Shown here in pieces: positions 16,969 through 25,766 of a DNA stretch of 64,000 bases; the first letter of the stretch is position 1, and every line of letters starts with the position of its first letter. Where the stretch lies: assembly GCA_937952975.1 (NCBI GenBank), contig CALFXX010000122.1, positions 1 through 64,000 on the forward strand, given 5' to 3'. The notes under the pieces are model-generated. The model was not told the DNA's origin and made no database searches. It worked only from the letters and a program-made list of their open reading frames with translations. Both the position numbers and the translations under genes were made by a program. The DNA comes from an uncultured Alcaligenaceae bacterium (GTDB taxonomy: Bacteria > Pseudomonadota > Gammaproteobacteria > Burkholderiales > Burkholderiaceae_B).

Positions 16969-17934
16969 TTAGTTTTTTTGCCGTAACGCTTGCTTCAATT
17001 TTTTAATAACCCATTGTGGCGAACGTAACAATTGATCCCGTCGCTTGACGAAACGATTACGCCAGCGATCGGGGTGCTGTAGCCCCCCAAAGTTATGATC
17101 TAGGATAAGGCGATCGGCTGCGCGATCTTGCGCAACAACTTTAGGATGACTAAGTGGGCCAAGCGGGTAGACTGGCAAACCCTCTTGATCGCCTGCACTC
17201 ACGGTGTGGGTTGCCTCGGGGCCAAAACCTATATTAGTCACAAGGTTGACGTTAGGGGTTGCGGTTAAGCCGCCGTGGTACCACACGCAGGCCGTCCATT
17301 GATAATCCCAAGTATCAATTTCACCAGCCTTGACGCGATCAAGCAAGTTAGACCAGATTTTGCGCTCAACAGGATCGGGTAATTTTTTTGCCCAGTCTGT
17401 GGTGGTTTGCCAGTCAGGCCAAAAAGGCATGTCAACCCGATAATGTTGCCACGCTCGGCGCCAGGTTGCCCAGCCCCAGCAATGATTAAATTTTGAAAAA
17501 TAATACGCGGCATCGCCACGCTTTTTGCCTTGCTGAAAATTATTACCCGTGACAACCCACACGCGCTCGTCGTTGGCATAGCGCTCAAGCAAGGCGTCAC
17601 AATAAGGAAAGAAATCGTCATGCGGGATGCAATCGTCCTCAAGGACGATTGCAGTTTCAACTTGCTCAAACACCCAATCAAGGCCAGAGCTAACCCTGCG
17701 CTTGCAACCTAAATTTACGTCTGAATAGTTGCGCAACACGGTGCACGGCCAATCAATCTGCTCGACGATCGCACGCGTTTCTGCGCAATTTTGAGCGTCG
17801 GTCGGGTGTCCTGGTCGTGGTCCATCAGCCACAATCAATAAGGTTGCTGGTTGCCTTGCACGAATCGCCGCGAACGTCTGTCGCGTATGACGCGGGCGAT
17901 TAAAAATAATATAGGCGATGGGTGTAACAGACAT
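16969..17934 (-). CDS. HlpA-like GT2-type protein, copy 2
   Basis: 321-residue paralogue of the proteins at 10180-11103 and 23007-23945. Seen: AYIIFNRPRHTRQTF, ADGPRPGHPTD, NLGCKRRVSSGLDWVFEQ, the acidic motif VLEDDCIPHDDFF, WGWATWRRAWQHY and NVNLVTNIGFGPEATHT. It is closer to copy 3 than to copy 1 in the N-terminal RPRHTRxTF and ADGPR(P/F)GHPTD blocks. The frame extends to GTG 17946, but ATG 17934 aligns with the start of copy 3 and lies 4 bases after a small frame's stop, suiting re-initiation. Likely a glycosyltransferase; substrate unknown. Confidence 0.8.
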   Translation of the reverse strand: MSVTPIAYIIFNRPRHTRQTFAAIRARQPATLLIVADGPRPGHPTDAQNCAETRAIVEQIDWPCTVLRNYSDVNLGCKRRVSSGLDWVFEQVETAIVLEDDCIPHDDFFPYCDALLERYANDERVWVVTGNNFQQGKKRGDAAYYFSKFNHCWGWATWRRAWQHYRVDMPFWPDWQTTTDWAKKLPDPVERKIWSNLLDRVKAGEIDTWDYQWTACVWYHGGLTATPNVNLVTNIGFGPEATHTVSAGDQEGLPVYPLGPLSHPKVVAQDRAADRLILDHNFGGLQHPDRWRNRFVKRRDQLLRSPQWVIKKLKQALRQKN

Positions 17935-17938
17935 AGGG

Positions 17939-18019
17939 TCAGGCACCAGAGGACGTTAGCTGCATCTGATGAGGCTTATCTTCGCAATGCTTTAGCATCA
18001 ACGTAACGACAGACATCAC
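17939..18019 (-). CDS. Possible small ORF between pglK-like gene and HlpA-like copy 2
   Basis: A 26-codon frame starting GTG 18019 (or ATG 18016) and ending TGA 17941-17939. AAGGAG lies 8 bases before the GTG. It overlaps nothing except that its ribosome-binding site covers the stop of the ABC transporter gene. The product would begin VMSVVTLMLKHCEDKPHQ. It ends 4 bases before ATG 17934, so translation could couple into the HlpA-like gene. It may be a true small protein, a coupling leader or the relic of a deleted gene; nothing in the sequence decides. Confidence 0.3.
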   Translation of the reverse strand: MMSVVTLMLKHCEDKPHQMQLTSSGA

Positions 18020-18031
18020 GGCGAGGTCTCC

Positions 18032-19861
18032 TTAAGTCGACGGGTCAGTTAAATCAGACAAACCTGCCAATTGTTTAAATGCGGCAGACGCCACAACAAG
18101 CTCTTCATAACTCCCATCTGCGACGATACGCCCTGCCTCGAGCATGATGATGCGGTCGCACGCTTGAACGGTACGCAACCGATGCGCAATCAATATCATG
18201 GTGCGCTCGGCACTAAGTGTTTGAACTGCTTGCATCACGGCGTCTTCAGTCATGCCATCTAACGCACTGGTGGCTTCATCAAAGACTAAGACATCAGGGT
18301 TATGATACAGCGCGCGCGCAATGCCTAGGCGCTGACGCTGCCCACCCGAAAGCTTCACGCCGCGTTCGCCAACAATCGTGTTGTAGCGATCGGGCATCTG
18401 GATGATGAACTCATCGGCCTGAGCCATGCGGGCGGCACGAAGCACGGCGTCGTGGTCAATCTCTTCTTCGGGGATGCCTAGCGCAATATTGCGCGCTACT
18501 GAAGCGTTGGTGAGAAAGACTGTTTGAGGCACATAGCCCACACGACTGCGCCAAGCTCGTTCGTTATCGGCCGAAAGCTCGATGCCATCGACTGCAATCG
18601 CGCCCGAATTGGGCGGATACAAACCTAAAATTACATCAGCCAAAGTGGTTTTGCCTGAACCGGTACGCCCAACAAAACCGATACTCTGGTTTTGCGGAAT
18701 GCTAAACGACACATCGTTGAGCGCGGGGCGATTACCGGTGGGATACGTAAAGCTTAAATGCGACAGCTTGATTTCACGTTTAAACGAAAGCGGCCGAGTA
18801 TTGTCGGTAACCTGCGGTTGTGTACTGTTTCGTACGATCACCAAATCAGCTTCAAGCGACTCGACGGCCCGCGTGTGGTATTTGATGGTAATCGCCGCAG
18901 CAAAAAACTGTTGGAAAATCGGGACAAGACGATTACCTGCTAAGGCATACAAGGCGAGCGAAGGGATAGCAGCTGTGCCTTCGCCTTTAATCACAAACGC
19001 TAACGTGACAGCAACGATGCCTGCATAAGCAAACACTTCGATAACATAGCGCGGCAGGGCTGAAGCAAGCAGGTTTGAGGCCTGCGTGTCGGTTAATTCA
19101 GAGAACGATTTTTTGTATTCGGTTGTTGAGGCGGATTCTCGGCCTAAGACGCGCAGTTCTTTGATGCCAGATAGGCCTTCAAGTGAGATGCGGCCTACGG
19201 CTAGACTCGCCTCGACCATTTTTGCACCCAGGCGAACCTGTCTTGCCCGGATCAGGCGATAGACAAACATGTAGCCGCAGCCTAACACCAACACAGTACC
19301 TAGCGCGACTGTTGGATCGACAATAATAATCAAACTGATTAGTACTAAACCGCTTAAGCCCTTAGCAACCACGCCAAGTAACGAGGCCAAGAAGCCACCT
19401 AATGCCGATTCAACATCACCTCCAATCACGCGGCCTAAGGAAGGGGTGTCGCGCTGCACATGAAACGAATAAGGTAAATATAGGTAGCCGGTAAAGAGTT
19501 CTGAAGACAACTCTCTGCGTGCTAGCGCAATGTAATGTGTTTGTATCCACAAGTTAGCGGCGGTCACGACGTTACCGATAGCGAGAACAGCAACCGTTAA
19601 AACGCCCGCACCAATCACGGCACCCTGTTGGGTTTGGATATTGAACAGCTTAAGGGATTGTTCAAGCCAGGGGTATTTGAACAACACACCTGGATCCATC
19701 ACGACTGCCATAAACGGCAGTATCGACGCCACACTTGCTGTTTCAAAGATTGCGGCGATCAAACTAACGACCACAACAAAGGGCAGGCCTCGCTTGCTGG
19801 CGGCAGGCAATATACGATAGAGCCGTGTAAACGGAAGCAACACGCCCGAAACAATGTTCAC
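18032..19861 (-). CDS. ABC transporter, fused permease-ATPase (PglK/MsbA-type flippase)
   Basis: 609-residue half-transporter. The N-terminal domain (about 1-330) has about six hydrophobic spans. The C-terminal nucleotide-binding domain has Walker A GRTGSGKTT (398-406), the signature LSGGQRQRLG (504-513) and Walker B VLVFDEA (524-530). Such exporters flip lipid-linked oligosaccharides (PglK) or lipid A (MsbA) across the inner membrane. Inside a glycan cluster with a WecA-type gene and no Wzx, a PglK-like role is the better reading. The start is GTG 19861, 8 bases after the fcl stop. It would give block A its own export route, separate from the Wzm/Wzt pair at 36829-38855. Confidence 0.88.
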   Translation of the reverse strand: MNIVSGVLLPFTRLYRILPAASKRGLPFVVVVSLIAAIFETASVASILPFMAVVMDPGVLFKYPWLEQSLKLFNIQTQQGAVIGAGVLTVAVLAIGNVVTAANLWIQTHYIALARRELSSELFTGYLYLPYSFHVQRDTPSLGRVIGGDVESALGGFLASLLGVVAKGLSGLVLISLIIIVDPTVALGTVLVLGCGYMFVYRLIRARQVRLGAKMVEASLAVGRISLEGLSGIKELRVLGRESASTTEYKKSFSELTDTQASNLLASALPRYVIEVFAYAGIVAVTLAFVIKGEGTAAIPSLALYALAGNRLVPIFQQFFAAAITIKYHTRAVESLEADLVIVRNSTQPQVTDNTRPLSFKREIKLSHLSFTYPTGNRPALNDVSFSIPQNQSIGFVGRTGSGKTTLADVILGLYPPNSGAIAVDGIELSADNERAWRSRVGYVPQTVFLTNASVARNIALGIPEEEIDHDAVLRAARMAQADEFIIQMPDRYNTIVGERGVKLSGGQRQRLGIARALYHNPDVLVFDEATSALDGMTEDAVMQAVQTLSAERTMILIAHRLRTVQACDRIIMLEAGRIVADGSYEELVVASAAFKQLAGLSDLTDPST

Positions 19862-19869
19862 AGTGGTGC

Positions 19870-20856
19870 CTAGGCTTTATGAGTCAAAAAATCTTGGTAC
19901 GCCAAACTTAAACCGGTCTCGATATCAACCTTAGCACCCCAACCTAAAGCCTTTAATAAGCTGCTATCCATCAGTTTTCGAGGTGCACCGTCGGGTTTAG
20001 TGGAATCAAAAACGATTTCACCCTTGTAGCCAACGACTTTACCCACGGTGGTAGCCAACTGCGCGATAGTGATATCAGAGCCATAGCCGACATTGATGTG
20101 ACTTTGCATGGGCGTTGTGTGTTGGTCATACTTATCTTTAGCCAAGTTCATCACGTAGACACTGGCCGCAGCCATATCGTCCACATACAAAAATTCACGA
20201 AACGGTTTGCCTGAACCCCAAATCGCAACGCGGGCGACTTGATTCACTTTGGCCTCATGAAAGCGACGAAGCAAGGCTGGAATCACGTGAGAGTTTTCAG
20301 GATGGTAGTTATCGCCAGGGCCGTAAAGATTGGTGGGCATGACCGACCGATAATCAACGCCATGCTGTTTGCCATATTGTCGGTTATAGCTTTCGCAAAT
20401 TTTGATACCGGCGATTTTGGCAACCGCGTAGGGTTCGTTGGTAGGTTCTAAAAAACCTGTCAACAACGCATTTTCAGCCATGGGTTGGGGGGCAAGTTTT
20501 GGATAGATGCAGCTGCTACCCAAAAATAATAGTTTTTTGACGCCGTTTCTAAAGGCGGCGTCGATGACGTTAGCCTGCACCATCAGATTGTCATAAATGA
20601 ACTCGGCAGGATAGGTATTGTTTGCATGAATGCCACCCACTCGAGCTGCAGCGAGGTAGACTTCGTCAGGTTTTTCGATTGCGAAGAACGCGCGCACCTC
20701 AGCTTGATCGGTTAAATCGAGCTCGGAGTGGGTTCGGCCGACGATTCTTGCTGGGTCTTGGCCACCAGCAATTAGTTGCCGGACGATTGCCGAACCCACC
20801 ATGCCACGGTGGCCAGCGACGTAAATTTTAGGCGAGGTGTTTTGTATTGCCATCAT
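19870..20856 (-). CDS. fcl: GDP-L-fucose synthase
   Basis: 328-residue extended SDR, the usual size. It converts GDP-4-keto-6-deoxy-D-mannose to GDP-L-fucose by 3,5-epimerisation and NADPH-dependent reduction. Seen: nucleotide-binding GHRGMVGSAI (15-24), ARVGGIHANN (71-80), FLGSSCIYPK (111-120, carrying the catalytic Ser and the family's Cys) and EPYAVAKIAG (141-150, Tyr143 and Lys147). Its substrate is made by Gmd; the only gmd in this window is 21 kb away in block D (41968). It sits between the WecA-type gene and the flippase, so L-fucose or a derivative is probably part of the block A glycan. Confidence 0.92.
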   Translation of the reverse strand: MMAIQNTSPKIYVAGHRGMVGSAIVRQLIAGGQDPARIVGRTHSELDLTDQAEVRAFFAIEKPDEVYLAAARVGGIHANNTYPAEFIYDNLMVQANVIDAAFRNGVKKLLFLGSSCIYPKLAPQPMAENALLTGFLEPTNEPYAVAKIAGIKICESYNRQYGKQHGVDYRSVMPTNLYGPGDNYHPENSHVIPALLRRFHEAKVNQVARVAIWGSGKPFREFLYVDDMAAASVYVMNLAKDKYDQHTTPMQSHINVGYGSDITIAQLATTVGKVVGYKGEIVFDSTKPDGAPRKLMDSSLLKALGWGAKVDIETGLSLAYQDFLTHKA

Positions 20857-20911
20857 TAATTCGCAAAATATCTAAGGTGTCGATGGGAAGGGGGCAGACG
20901 CGAAACGCAAT

Positions 20912-22120
20912 TTAAGGTCGATCTTTTTTGTTGGTCAACCGGATAGTGGGTACCACCCATTTAAAGTGCACTAACCGTGCGTATATCAGAGCGTAGAGCA
21001 AACCACACAAAATAAACGCAGCAATCAAAACGACAGTATTTTTTCTAAACACGACAGCTAACAACGCTGGTATTGCAGCGTACAACAGCATCAGAGGCAT
21101 CACCGAGGCATTTTGCGTGACGGCCGGTGACTTTGACAACCATTTTCGGGTCACGCGTGACCAGACTAAGCTATGCAAATGTAAGCGGTCAGGGTGGCCT
21201 AGTTTTAGGGTCCGCGCCCGGCGCCGTGCCATCGAAAAAAGCACCTCGAGGATCGGGTAGCCGCAGGCCAGCATCGGTGCCCAAGGCGACACGGACGGAT
21301 TACGCATGGCAACCATGACGGCAATCCAACCTAATACAAAGCCCAAGAGGTAAGCCCCACCGTCGCCGAGAAACAGTTTGCCATAGGGGTAGTTGATGAC
21401 CAAAAACCCGAAAGTCGCCCCACCAAAGATGAAGCAGATTTTGGCCATTTCAGCATCGCCGGCGAAAAAAGAGATCAGCCCAAGCGCTGAGAGGCAGAGC
21501 AAGACCGTACCACTAGCCAGACCATTCAAACCATCAATGATGTTAATCGCGTTGGCAACGCCCCCCACTGCAAAGGCAGTGAACAACACCGACACGACTG
21601 GGATGGCTAATAACCAATCAACACCGCCTAAGCCAATACGTGTCAGGCTATCGCCTGTTAACCACCAGGCGAGCACACCGCTAGCAAAGGTCGCAAACAA
21701 CCTCTCAGTGACGCGCCCTCGTTTAACGATATCTTCAGCAACACCTGCAAAAAAAGCCGGCAACGAGGCAATGAGAATAGGGCCTAACATCACCGCGACT
21801 TCTTTTGGCGTAAACAACCAACCGATTGCCAAGCCAATTAAGATTGCTACACCCCCGATACGAGGCGTGGGTGTCTCATGAATTTTTTGAATACCTGCCT
21901 CAGAATCGAGTGTGTGCGCCCCGTGCAGGTGCTGCGTCCAAACAATCGCCAAGCAAATGACAAAAGATGTCAGGCCAGCTGTTGTCAAGGCAAGATGGGG
22001 GATGGCAAATAGCACTATATAAAACACACCTTTCAAGACATTTGACGCGCAACCAATACGAGCTTGTAATGTGCCGCAAGCAAGCTTTCCATGATAACAC
22101 GCCACTTTGGCGTCAACCAT
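20912..22120 (-). CDS. WecA/MraY-type polyprenyl-phosphate sugar-1-phosphate transferase, copy 1
   Basis: Polytopic initiating transferase that moves a HexNAc-1-phosphate or similar from a UDP-sugar to undecaprenyl phosphate. Seen: TPRIGGVAIL, NAINIIDGLNGLASG with the conserved Asp, LFLGDGGAYLLGF and a C-terminal HLHSL motif (HIH-like), with about ten hydrophobic spans. The open frame begins at 22120, but the first 31 residues are polar and cysteine-rich and do not align with copy 2 (46344-47447). GTG 22027 or 22015 gives an N-terminus that starts in the first membrane span and is the more likely start. It probably begins the lipid-linked repeat of block A. The exact sugar is unknown. Confidence 0.88.
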   Translation of the reverse strand: MVDAKVACYHGKLACGTLQARIGCASNVLKGVFYIVLFAIPHLALTTAGLTSFVICLAIVWTQHLHGAHTLDSEAGIQKIHETPTPRIGGVAILIGLAIGWLFTPKEVAVMLGPILIASLPAFFAGVAEDIVKRGRVTERLFATFASGVLAWWLTGDSLTRIGLGGVDWLLAIPVVSVLFTAFAVGGVANAINIIDGLNGLASGTVLLCLSALGLISFFAGDAEMAKICFIFGGATFGFLVINYPYGKLFLGDGGAYLLGFVLGWIAVMVAMRNPSVSPWAPMLACGYPILEVLFSMARRRARTLKLGHPDRLHLHSLVWSRVTRKWLSKSPAVTQNASVMPLMLLYAAIPALLAVVFRKNTVVLIAAFILCGLLYALIYARLVHFKWVVPTIRLTNKKDRP

Positions 22121-22159
22121 TTGAGAAAGTTACCGTATCTATATGATCTTATTAGATTT

Positions 22160-22984
22160 TTATTGACAATACGCACGCGAATGCTTAGCCAAGGTACTTT
22201 GCCAAAACTCTGGGTCATAACGGGACCAGGCATGGCAGCCAAACGGTAGACGCTGACCATTCAACTCGTATGAGTACTGCGGGTAAGCCTCAAAGGCAAA
22301 AGAAACCGCCTCTTGAGGGGTGGGCACCCTAAAAAATGTGCATCTTGGGGCCACAAATAGCCCCCAAAATAGATCTTCATTGACGTTTAGGTTGATTTGG
22401 GTGTTTTTGTACACAAACGAACGGTAGTCTTTTAAATAGCGGTAGATGGTTGAACGCCAATTACCAGGCCACGTCTGCATCAAGGTATTTTTGAAAACAC
22501 GCGGTCGATTCAAAACCCGTAAAAAATCTTGCACATTGCGCAGTGAGAACCCACCATTACCCACTGCGGTCAAGCGTAAGGGGTGGGTCGGTTTGGTGTA
22601 ACCCTCAAACCATGGTGCGCCGATGTACGAGTACCCTTTTTTGGCCCAGGCATGGAGTTCATCACTAAAGACTAACGAATCAGTTTGCGCGATCAAAATA
22701 TATTGATATTGCTCAAACGCCCGGTAGAAAACACTAGAAAGCATTAACTTGTTATACCCGTCGATGCTTGCAAAGTAGTGATCAGAGTAGGTTTTGTATA
22801 ACAGTGGTCGTTCAAATTGCTGCGACAGTTGCTGCAAAAAGTTTGTCAGCCGCACTGGGCCGACAACATATATTGCATGCTTTGCAAGCACCGAAACCGC
22901 TGTCTTAATCGAAAAAAGCTCTTGGTCGGTCAAGGTCGTTTGATAGACCGGAATCACGACTGCATGTTGGGGCGTCGGCGTCAT
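22160..22984 (-). CDS. DUF5672 family protein (probable glycosyltransferase)
   Basis: 274-residue protein with the pattern I associate with DUF5672: AVVIPVYQ at the start, YILIAQTDSLVFSDEL in the middle, WAKKGYSYIGAPWFEG and the strongly conserved AVGNGGFSLRN. A TDS motif before the hydrophobic end of the strand resembles a GT-A DXD. The domain is found mostly in glycan clusters and I expect a GT-A transferase, though I know of no proven activity. Spacing is 22 bases after HlpA-like copy 3 and 39 bases before the longest frame of the WecA-type gene. Confidence 0.8.
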   Translation of the reverse strand: MTPTPQHAVVIPVYQTTLTDQELFSIKTAVSVLAKHAIYVVGPVRLTNFLQQLSQQFERPLLYKTYSDHYFASIDGYNKLMLSSVFYRAFEQYQYILIAQTDSLVFSDELHAWAKKGYSYIGAPWFEGYTKPTHPLRLTAVGNGGFSLRNVQDFLRVLNRPRVFKNTLMQTWPGNWRSTIYRYLKDYRSFVYKNTQINLNVNEDLFWGLFVAPRCTFFRVPTPQEAVSFAFEAYPQYSYELNGQRLPFGCHAWSRYDPEFWQSTLAKHSRAYCQ

Positions 22985-23006
22985 TTAGTTTGGTCCAAAG
23001 GCGCGC

Positions 23007-23945
23007 TCAAGGCAGGCCTTTAAAAATACGCACGAGTTTATTTTTAACCCTGATTGGAAACTTCAATAAGGTACGTGGAAACTTCATATACAAGCCGCCC
23101 AGCAGATGATCAAACACATATTGATCTGCCACCAGATTTTGCTTAACCTCAATGGGATGCCGCATACACCCAAGTGGCTTAACTGGCGTTCCCGGTTCTT
23201 CTTCAAGCGCCAGTGTATGCGTGCCGTCGGGTCCAATCCCGATATTGGTCACCAGGTTCACTCGAGGGGTAACTGTTAGCCCGCCGTGGTACCACAGGCA
23301 TGTCATCCAAGGGTACGCCCAAGAATCGATTTTTTTGTCGTAAATACGATCAAAGATATCAATCCAATACGCTTGTTCGAAGGGGTCGGGGGTTTTTTGT
23401 CGCCAGTCTTGCGACAGCTTCCATTCGGGCCAAAACTTGATATCTCCATCAAACTGTTGCCACGCCCGCCGCCAAGTAGCCCAACCCCAGCAGTGCCCAT
23501 ATTTTGAAAAATAATAGGTCGCGTCTCCGCGCTTTTTGCCATTTTGATTGTTGTTACCCGTGACAACCCAAACACGCTCGTCTTCTTGATATCGAGCTAG
23601 CATCTCTTGGCAAAAGGTAAAAAAATCAGGGTGTGGCAGGCAGTCATCTTCAAGTACGACTGCGCTTTCAACTTGGGTAAATACCCAATCGAGTCCGCTA
23701 GAAATTCGACGTTTTAATCCTAGATTTTGTTCGGCATAATTGCGCTGCACCTCACAGGGCCAGTCGACTTGCGACACGATGTCGCGTACTTGCTGGCAAC
23801 GCTCGGTGTCAGTAGGGTGCCCAAAGCGTGGGCCATCTGCGATGACAAAAAGCTTAGCGGGGCGAGCCGCACGGATCGCTTCAAAAGTTTCGCGCGTATG
23901 CCGTGGCCGGTTGAAAACGATATACGCAATTGAAATATCGGTCAT
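23007..23945 (-). CDS. HlpA-like GT2-type protein, copy 3
   Basis: 312-residue third copy of the HlpA-like group. Seen: IAYIVFNRPRHTRETF, ADGPRFGHPTDTER, NLGLKRRISSGLDWVF, VLEDDCLPHPDFF, WGWATWRRAWQQFD and NVNLVTNIGIGPDGTHT. It is nearest copy 2. ATG 23945 follows the YdcF-like stop by 7 bases. The three copies lie about 6 kb apart in the same operon with other genes between, so this is not a simple fresh tandem array. Most likely each handles a different sugar or linkage. Substrate unknown. Confidence 0.8.
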   Translation of the reverse strand: MTDISIAYIVFNRPRHTRETFEAIRAARPAKLFVIADGPRFGHPTDTERCQQVRDIVSQVDWPCEVQRNYAEQNLGLKRRISSGLDWVFTQVESAVVLEDDCLPHPDFFTFCQEMLARYQEDERVWVVTGNNNQNGKKRGDATYYFSKYGHCWGWATWRRAWQQFDGDIKFWPEWKLSQDWRQKTPDPFEQAYWIDIFDRIYDKKIDSWAYPWMTCLWYHGGLTVTPRVNLVTNIGIGPDGTHTLALEEEPGTPVKPLGCMRHPIEVKQNLVADQYVFDHLLGGLYMKFPRTLLKFPIRVKNKLVRIFKGLP

Positions 23946-23952
23946 GACTAGA

Positions 23953-24720
23953 TTATATCGCCGAGGTCAAGGCGAGCTTGATTTTATAAAACAGCCTGCC
24001 TAACGACTCCCGAATGGCTGCGTCCGTCGTACCTAAGGCATTAACATTGGGCAAGAAGCTCATCGGGGTCAACGCGGTTTGCGAAGACTTAAAATCGACT
24101 GGATAAGCGAAAATTTCTAAGCCGACTTTTGCAAAGAGCATTTCGGAACGTTTCATATGCAAGGCTGAAGTCACCAGTATGATCTTCTTTCGCTCGCCGC
24201 CTAGTACGGACAGCATTTTGCTGACCTCGAGGGCCTCTTGTTCGGTATTTTGCACATCGGACGTTACCCAAATTTTTTCGGCTGGGATACTCATACGCTG
24301 CGCATACTTTTTAAGCACGTGACCTTCAGCTTCAAGGCTGAGGTCCCACGGCAACTTGGCACCTGTAAATATTAACGTTGGTGCGCGCCCCGCCGCCATC
24401 AGGTCTACCCCTGCAAAGAAACGGTCAGGATCACCCCATTCTGCCACTAGACCCTGCTTTGAGGGCACCCACGACAACATGCCGCCGAGCACGACAATCG
24501 CATCGACCTGTGGCACATCTTGAGGAGTCAGTTTGACTTCGTTGGCTTCGATTTGACTGAATAGCGCCTCAGAAACGATTGGCATGCTGCCCACATACAA
24601 TAAACCGGTAGCCGTTACGACATAGACAAAGCGCTTTTTAAACACACCCACAAGCGTCAAAGCCAACACTAGCACAATTGGCGAGACGAGCAATGGCAGT
24701 ATCTTATGCAAATAAATCAA
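23953..24720 (-). CDS. YdcF/ElyC/SanA-family (DUF218) membrane protein
   Basis: 255-residue protein with two N-terminal hydrophobic spans (about 9-27 and 32-48) and a DUF218 domain: VDAIVVLGGML, GRAPTLIFTGAK, VTSDVQNTEQEA and LVTSALHMKRSEMLF. ElyC and SanA of this family affect cell-envelope integrity and have been linked to undecaprenyl-phosphate use; the precise reaction is not settled. The start is TTG 24720. It is the promoter-proximal gene of block A, facing rmlA across a 90-base divergent gap, so the main block A promoter should lie in 24721-24810. A role in lipid-carrier balance would suit that place but is inference. Confidence 0.85.
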   Translation of the reverse strand: MIYLHKILPLLVSPIVLVLALTLVGVFKKRFVYVVTATGLLYVGSMPIVSEALFSQIEANEVKLTPQDVPQVDAIVVLGGMLSWVPSKQGLVAEWGDPDRFFAGVDLMAAGRAPTLIFTGAKLPWDLSLEAEGHVLKKYAQRMSIPAEKIWVTSDVQNTEQEALEVSKMLSVLGGERKKIILVTSALHMKRSEMLFAKVGLEIFAYPVDFKSSQTALTPMSFLPNVNALGTTDAAIRESLGRLFYKIKLALTSAI

Positions 24721-24810
24721 AGCATGTACCCATTCAAAAAGTGAGCGTTTATACTGCTTTGATATCGTTTTATCATGCTCATGGGCAAGCTGGGCTACTT
24801 TGGTCGAAAT

Positions 24811-25689
24811 ATGAAAACAAATCGTCGAGGGATCATTTTAGCGGGCGGCTCTGGCACGCGCCTGTACCCGGCTACGAGATCGGTATCTAAGCAACTTTTG
24901 CCGATTTATGACAAGCCCATGATTTATTACCCGCTATCAACACTGATGCTGACGGGGATTCGAGAAGTGCTGGTGATTTCAACACCGCAAGATACCCCAC
25001 GCTTTGCAGAGTTACTGGGCGACGGCTCACAATGGGGCATGCACATCGAATATGCCGTGCAACCCAGCCCTGATGGTTTAGCGCAGGCTTTTATTCTTGG
25101 TAGAAGTTTTGTTGCTGATCAGCCAAGCACCTTAGTGCTGGGTGACAATATTTTTTATGGGCATGACTTGGTACGTAAATTGCAAGCTGCCGAGGCCCAG
25201 CCAAGTGGTGCAACTGTCTTTGCGTATCATGTACCGGATCCAGAACGCTATGGCGTAGTTGAGTTTGATGTTAGCCAACGGGCAATCAGCATTGAAGAAA
25301 AGCCCTCGACACCAAAAAGTAACTATGCGGTCACTGGTTTGTATTTTTATGATCAACAAGTCTGTGACATCGCAGCATCCATCAAACCGAGTGCTCGCGG
25401 CGAATTAGAAATTACAGAGGTCAATCAGCGTTATCTTGATTTAGGCCAACTCAACGTTGAAATCATGGGTCGAGGCTTTGCGTGGTTAGATACAGGCACC
25501 CACGACAGCATGCTAGAAGCATCGAGCTTTATTGCGACGCTACAAAAACGTCAAGGGCTACAGGTTGCGTGCCCTGAAGAAATTTCATATGCGCAAAAGT
25601 GGATTTCAGCAGAACAGCTTGAGCAATTAGCACAGCCTTTGCGTAAAACGTATTATGGGCAATACTTGTTGGGCTTGTTAAGACAGTAA
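24811..25689 (+). CDS. rmlA: Glucose-1-phosphate thymidylyltransferase
   Basis: 292-residue nucleotidyltransferase making dTDP-glucose from dTTP and glucose-1-phosphate. Seen: the signature GIILAGGSGTRLYP (7-20), the catalytic lysine region SKQLLPIYDKPMIYYPLS (26-43), VLGDNIFYGHDL (109-120) and later FAWLDTGTHDSMLEAS. I chose ATG 24811 because it gives the usual RmlA N-terminus and length; an upstream ATG at 24775 adds 12 unrelated residues. The next gene is rmlC. rmlB and rmlD, which complete dTDP-L-rhamnose, are not in the window. Confidence 0.93.
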   Translation: MKTNRRGIILAGGSGTRLYPATRSVSKQLLPIYDKPMIYYPLSTLMLTGIREVLVISTPQDTPRFAELLGDGSQWGMHIEYAVQPSPDGLAQAFILGRSFVADQPSTLVLGDNIFYGHDLVRKLQAAEAQPSGATVFAYHVPDPERYGVVEFDVSQRAISIEEKPSTPKSNYAVTGLYFYDQQVCDIAASIKPSARGELEITEVNQRYLDLGQLNVEIMGRGFAWLDTGTHDSMLEASSFIATLQKRQGLQVACPEEISYAQKWISAEQLEQLAQPLRKTYYGQYLLGLLRQ

Positions 25690-25755
25690 TTGCATTCATT
25701 ACTGCTAACCAATCGTTTTAACCCCTTACTTTGATCACCACGCCTACGGTTTCAC

Positions 25756-25760
25756 GGAGA
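25756..25760 (+). promoter_or_regulatory. Shine-Dalgarno site favouring a TTG start for rmlC
   Basis: GGAGA at 25756-25760 is 6 bases before TTG 25767. The farther in-frame TTG at 25731 has no such site and would add a 12-residue extension not expected in RmlC. Confidence 0.55.
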
Positions 25761-25766
25761 TTACCT

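Noticed and set aside
18582..21881. Long open frames on the plus strand opposite the ABC transporter (18582-19028) and opposite the WecA-type gene (21393-21881)
   Set aside because: They lie wholly inside strongly supported genes on the other strand, show low-complexity translations and match no known domain; they are mirror frames of coding sequence.
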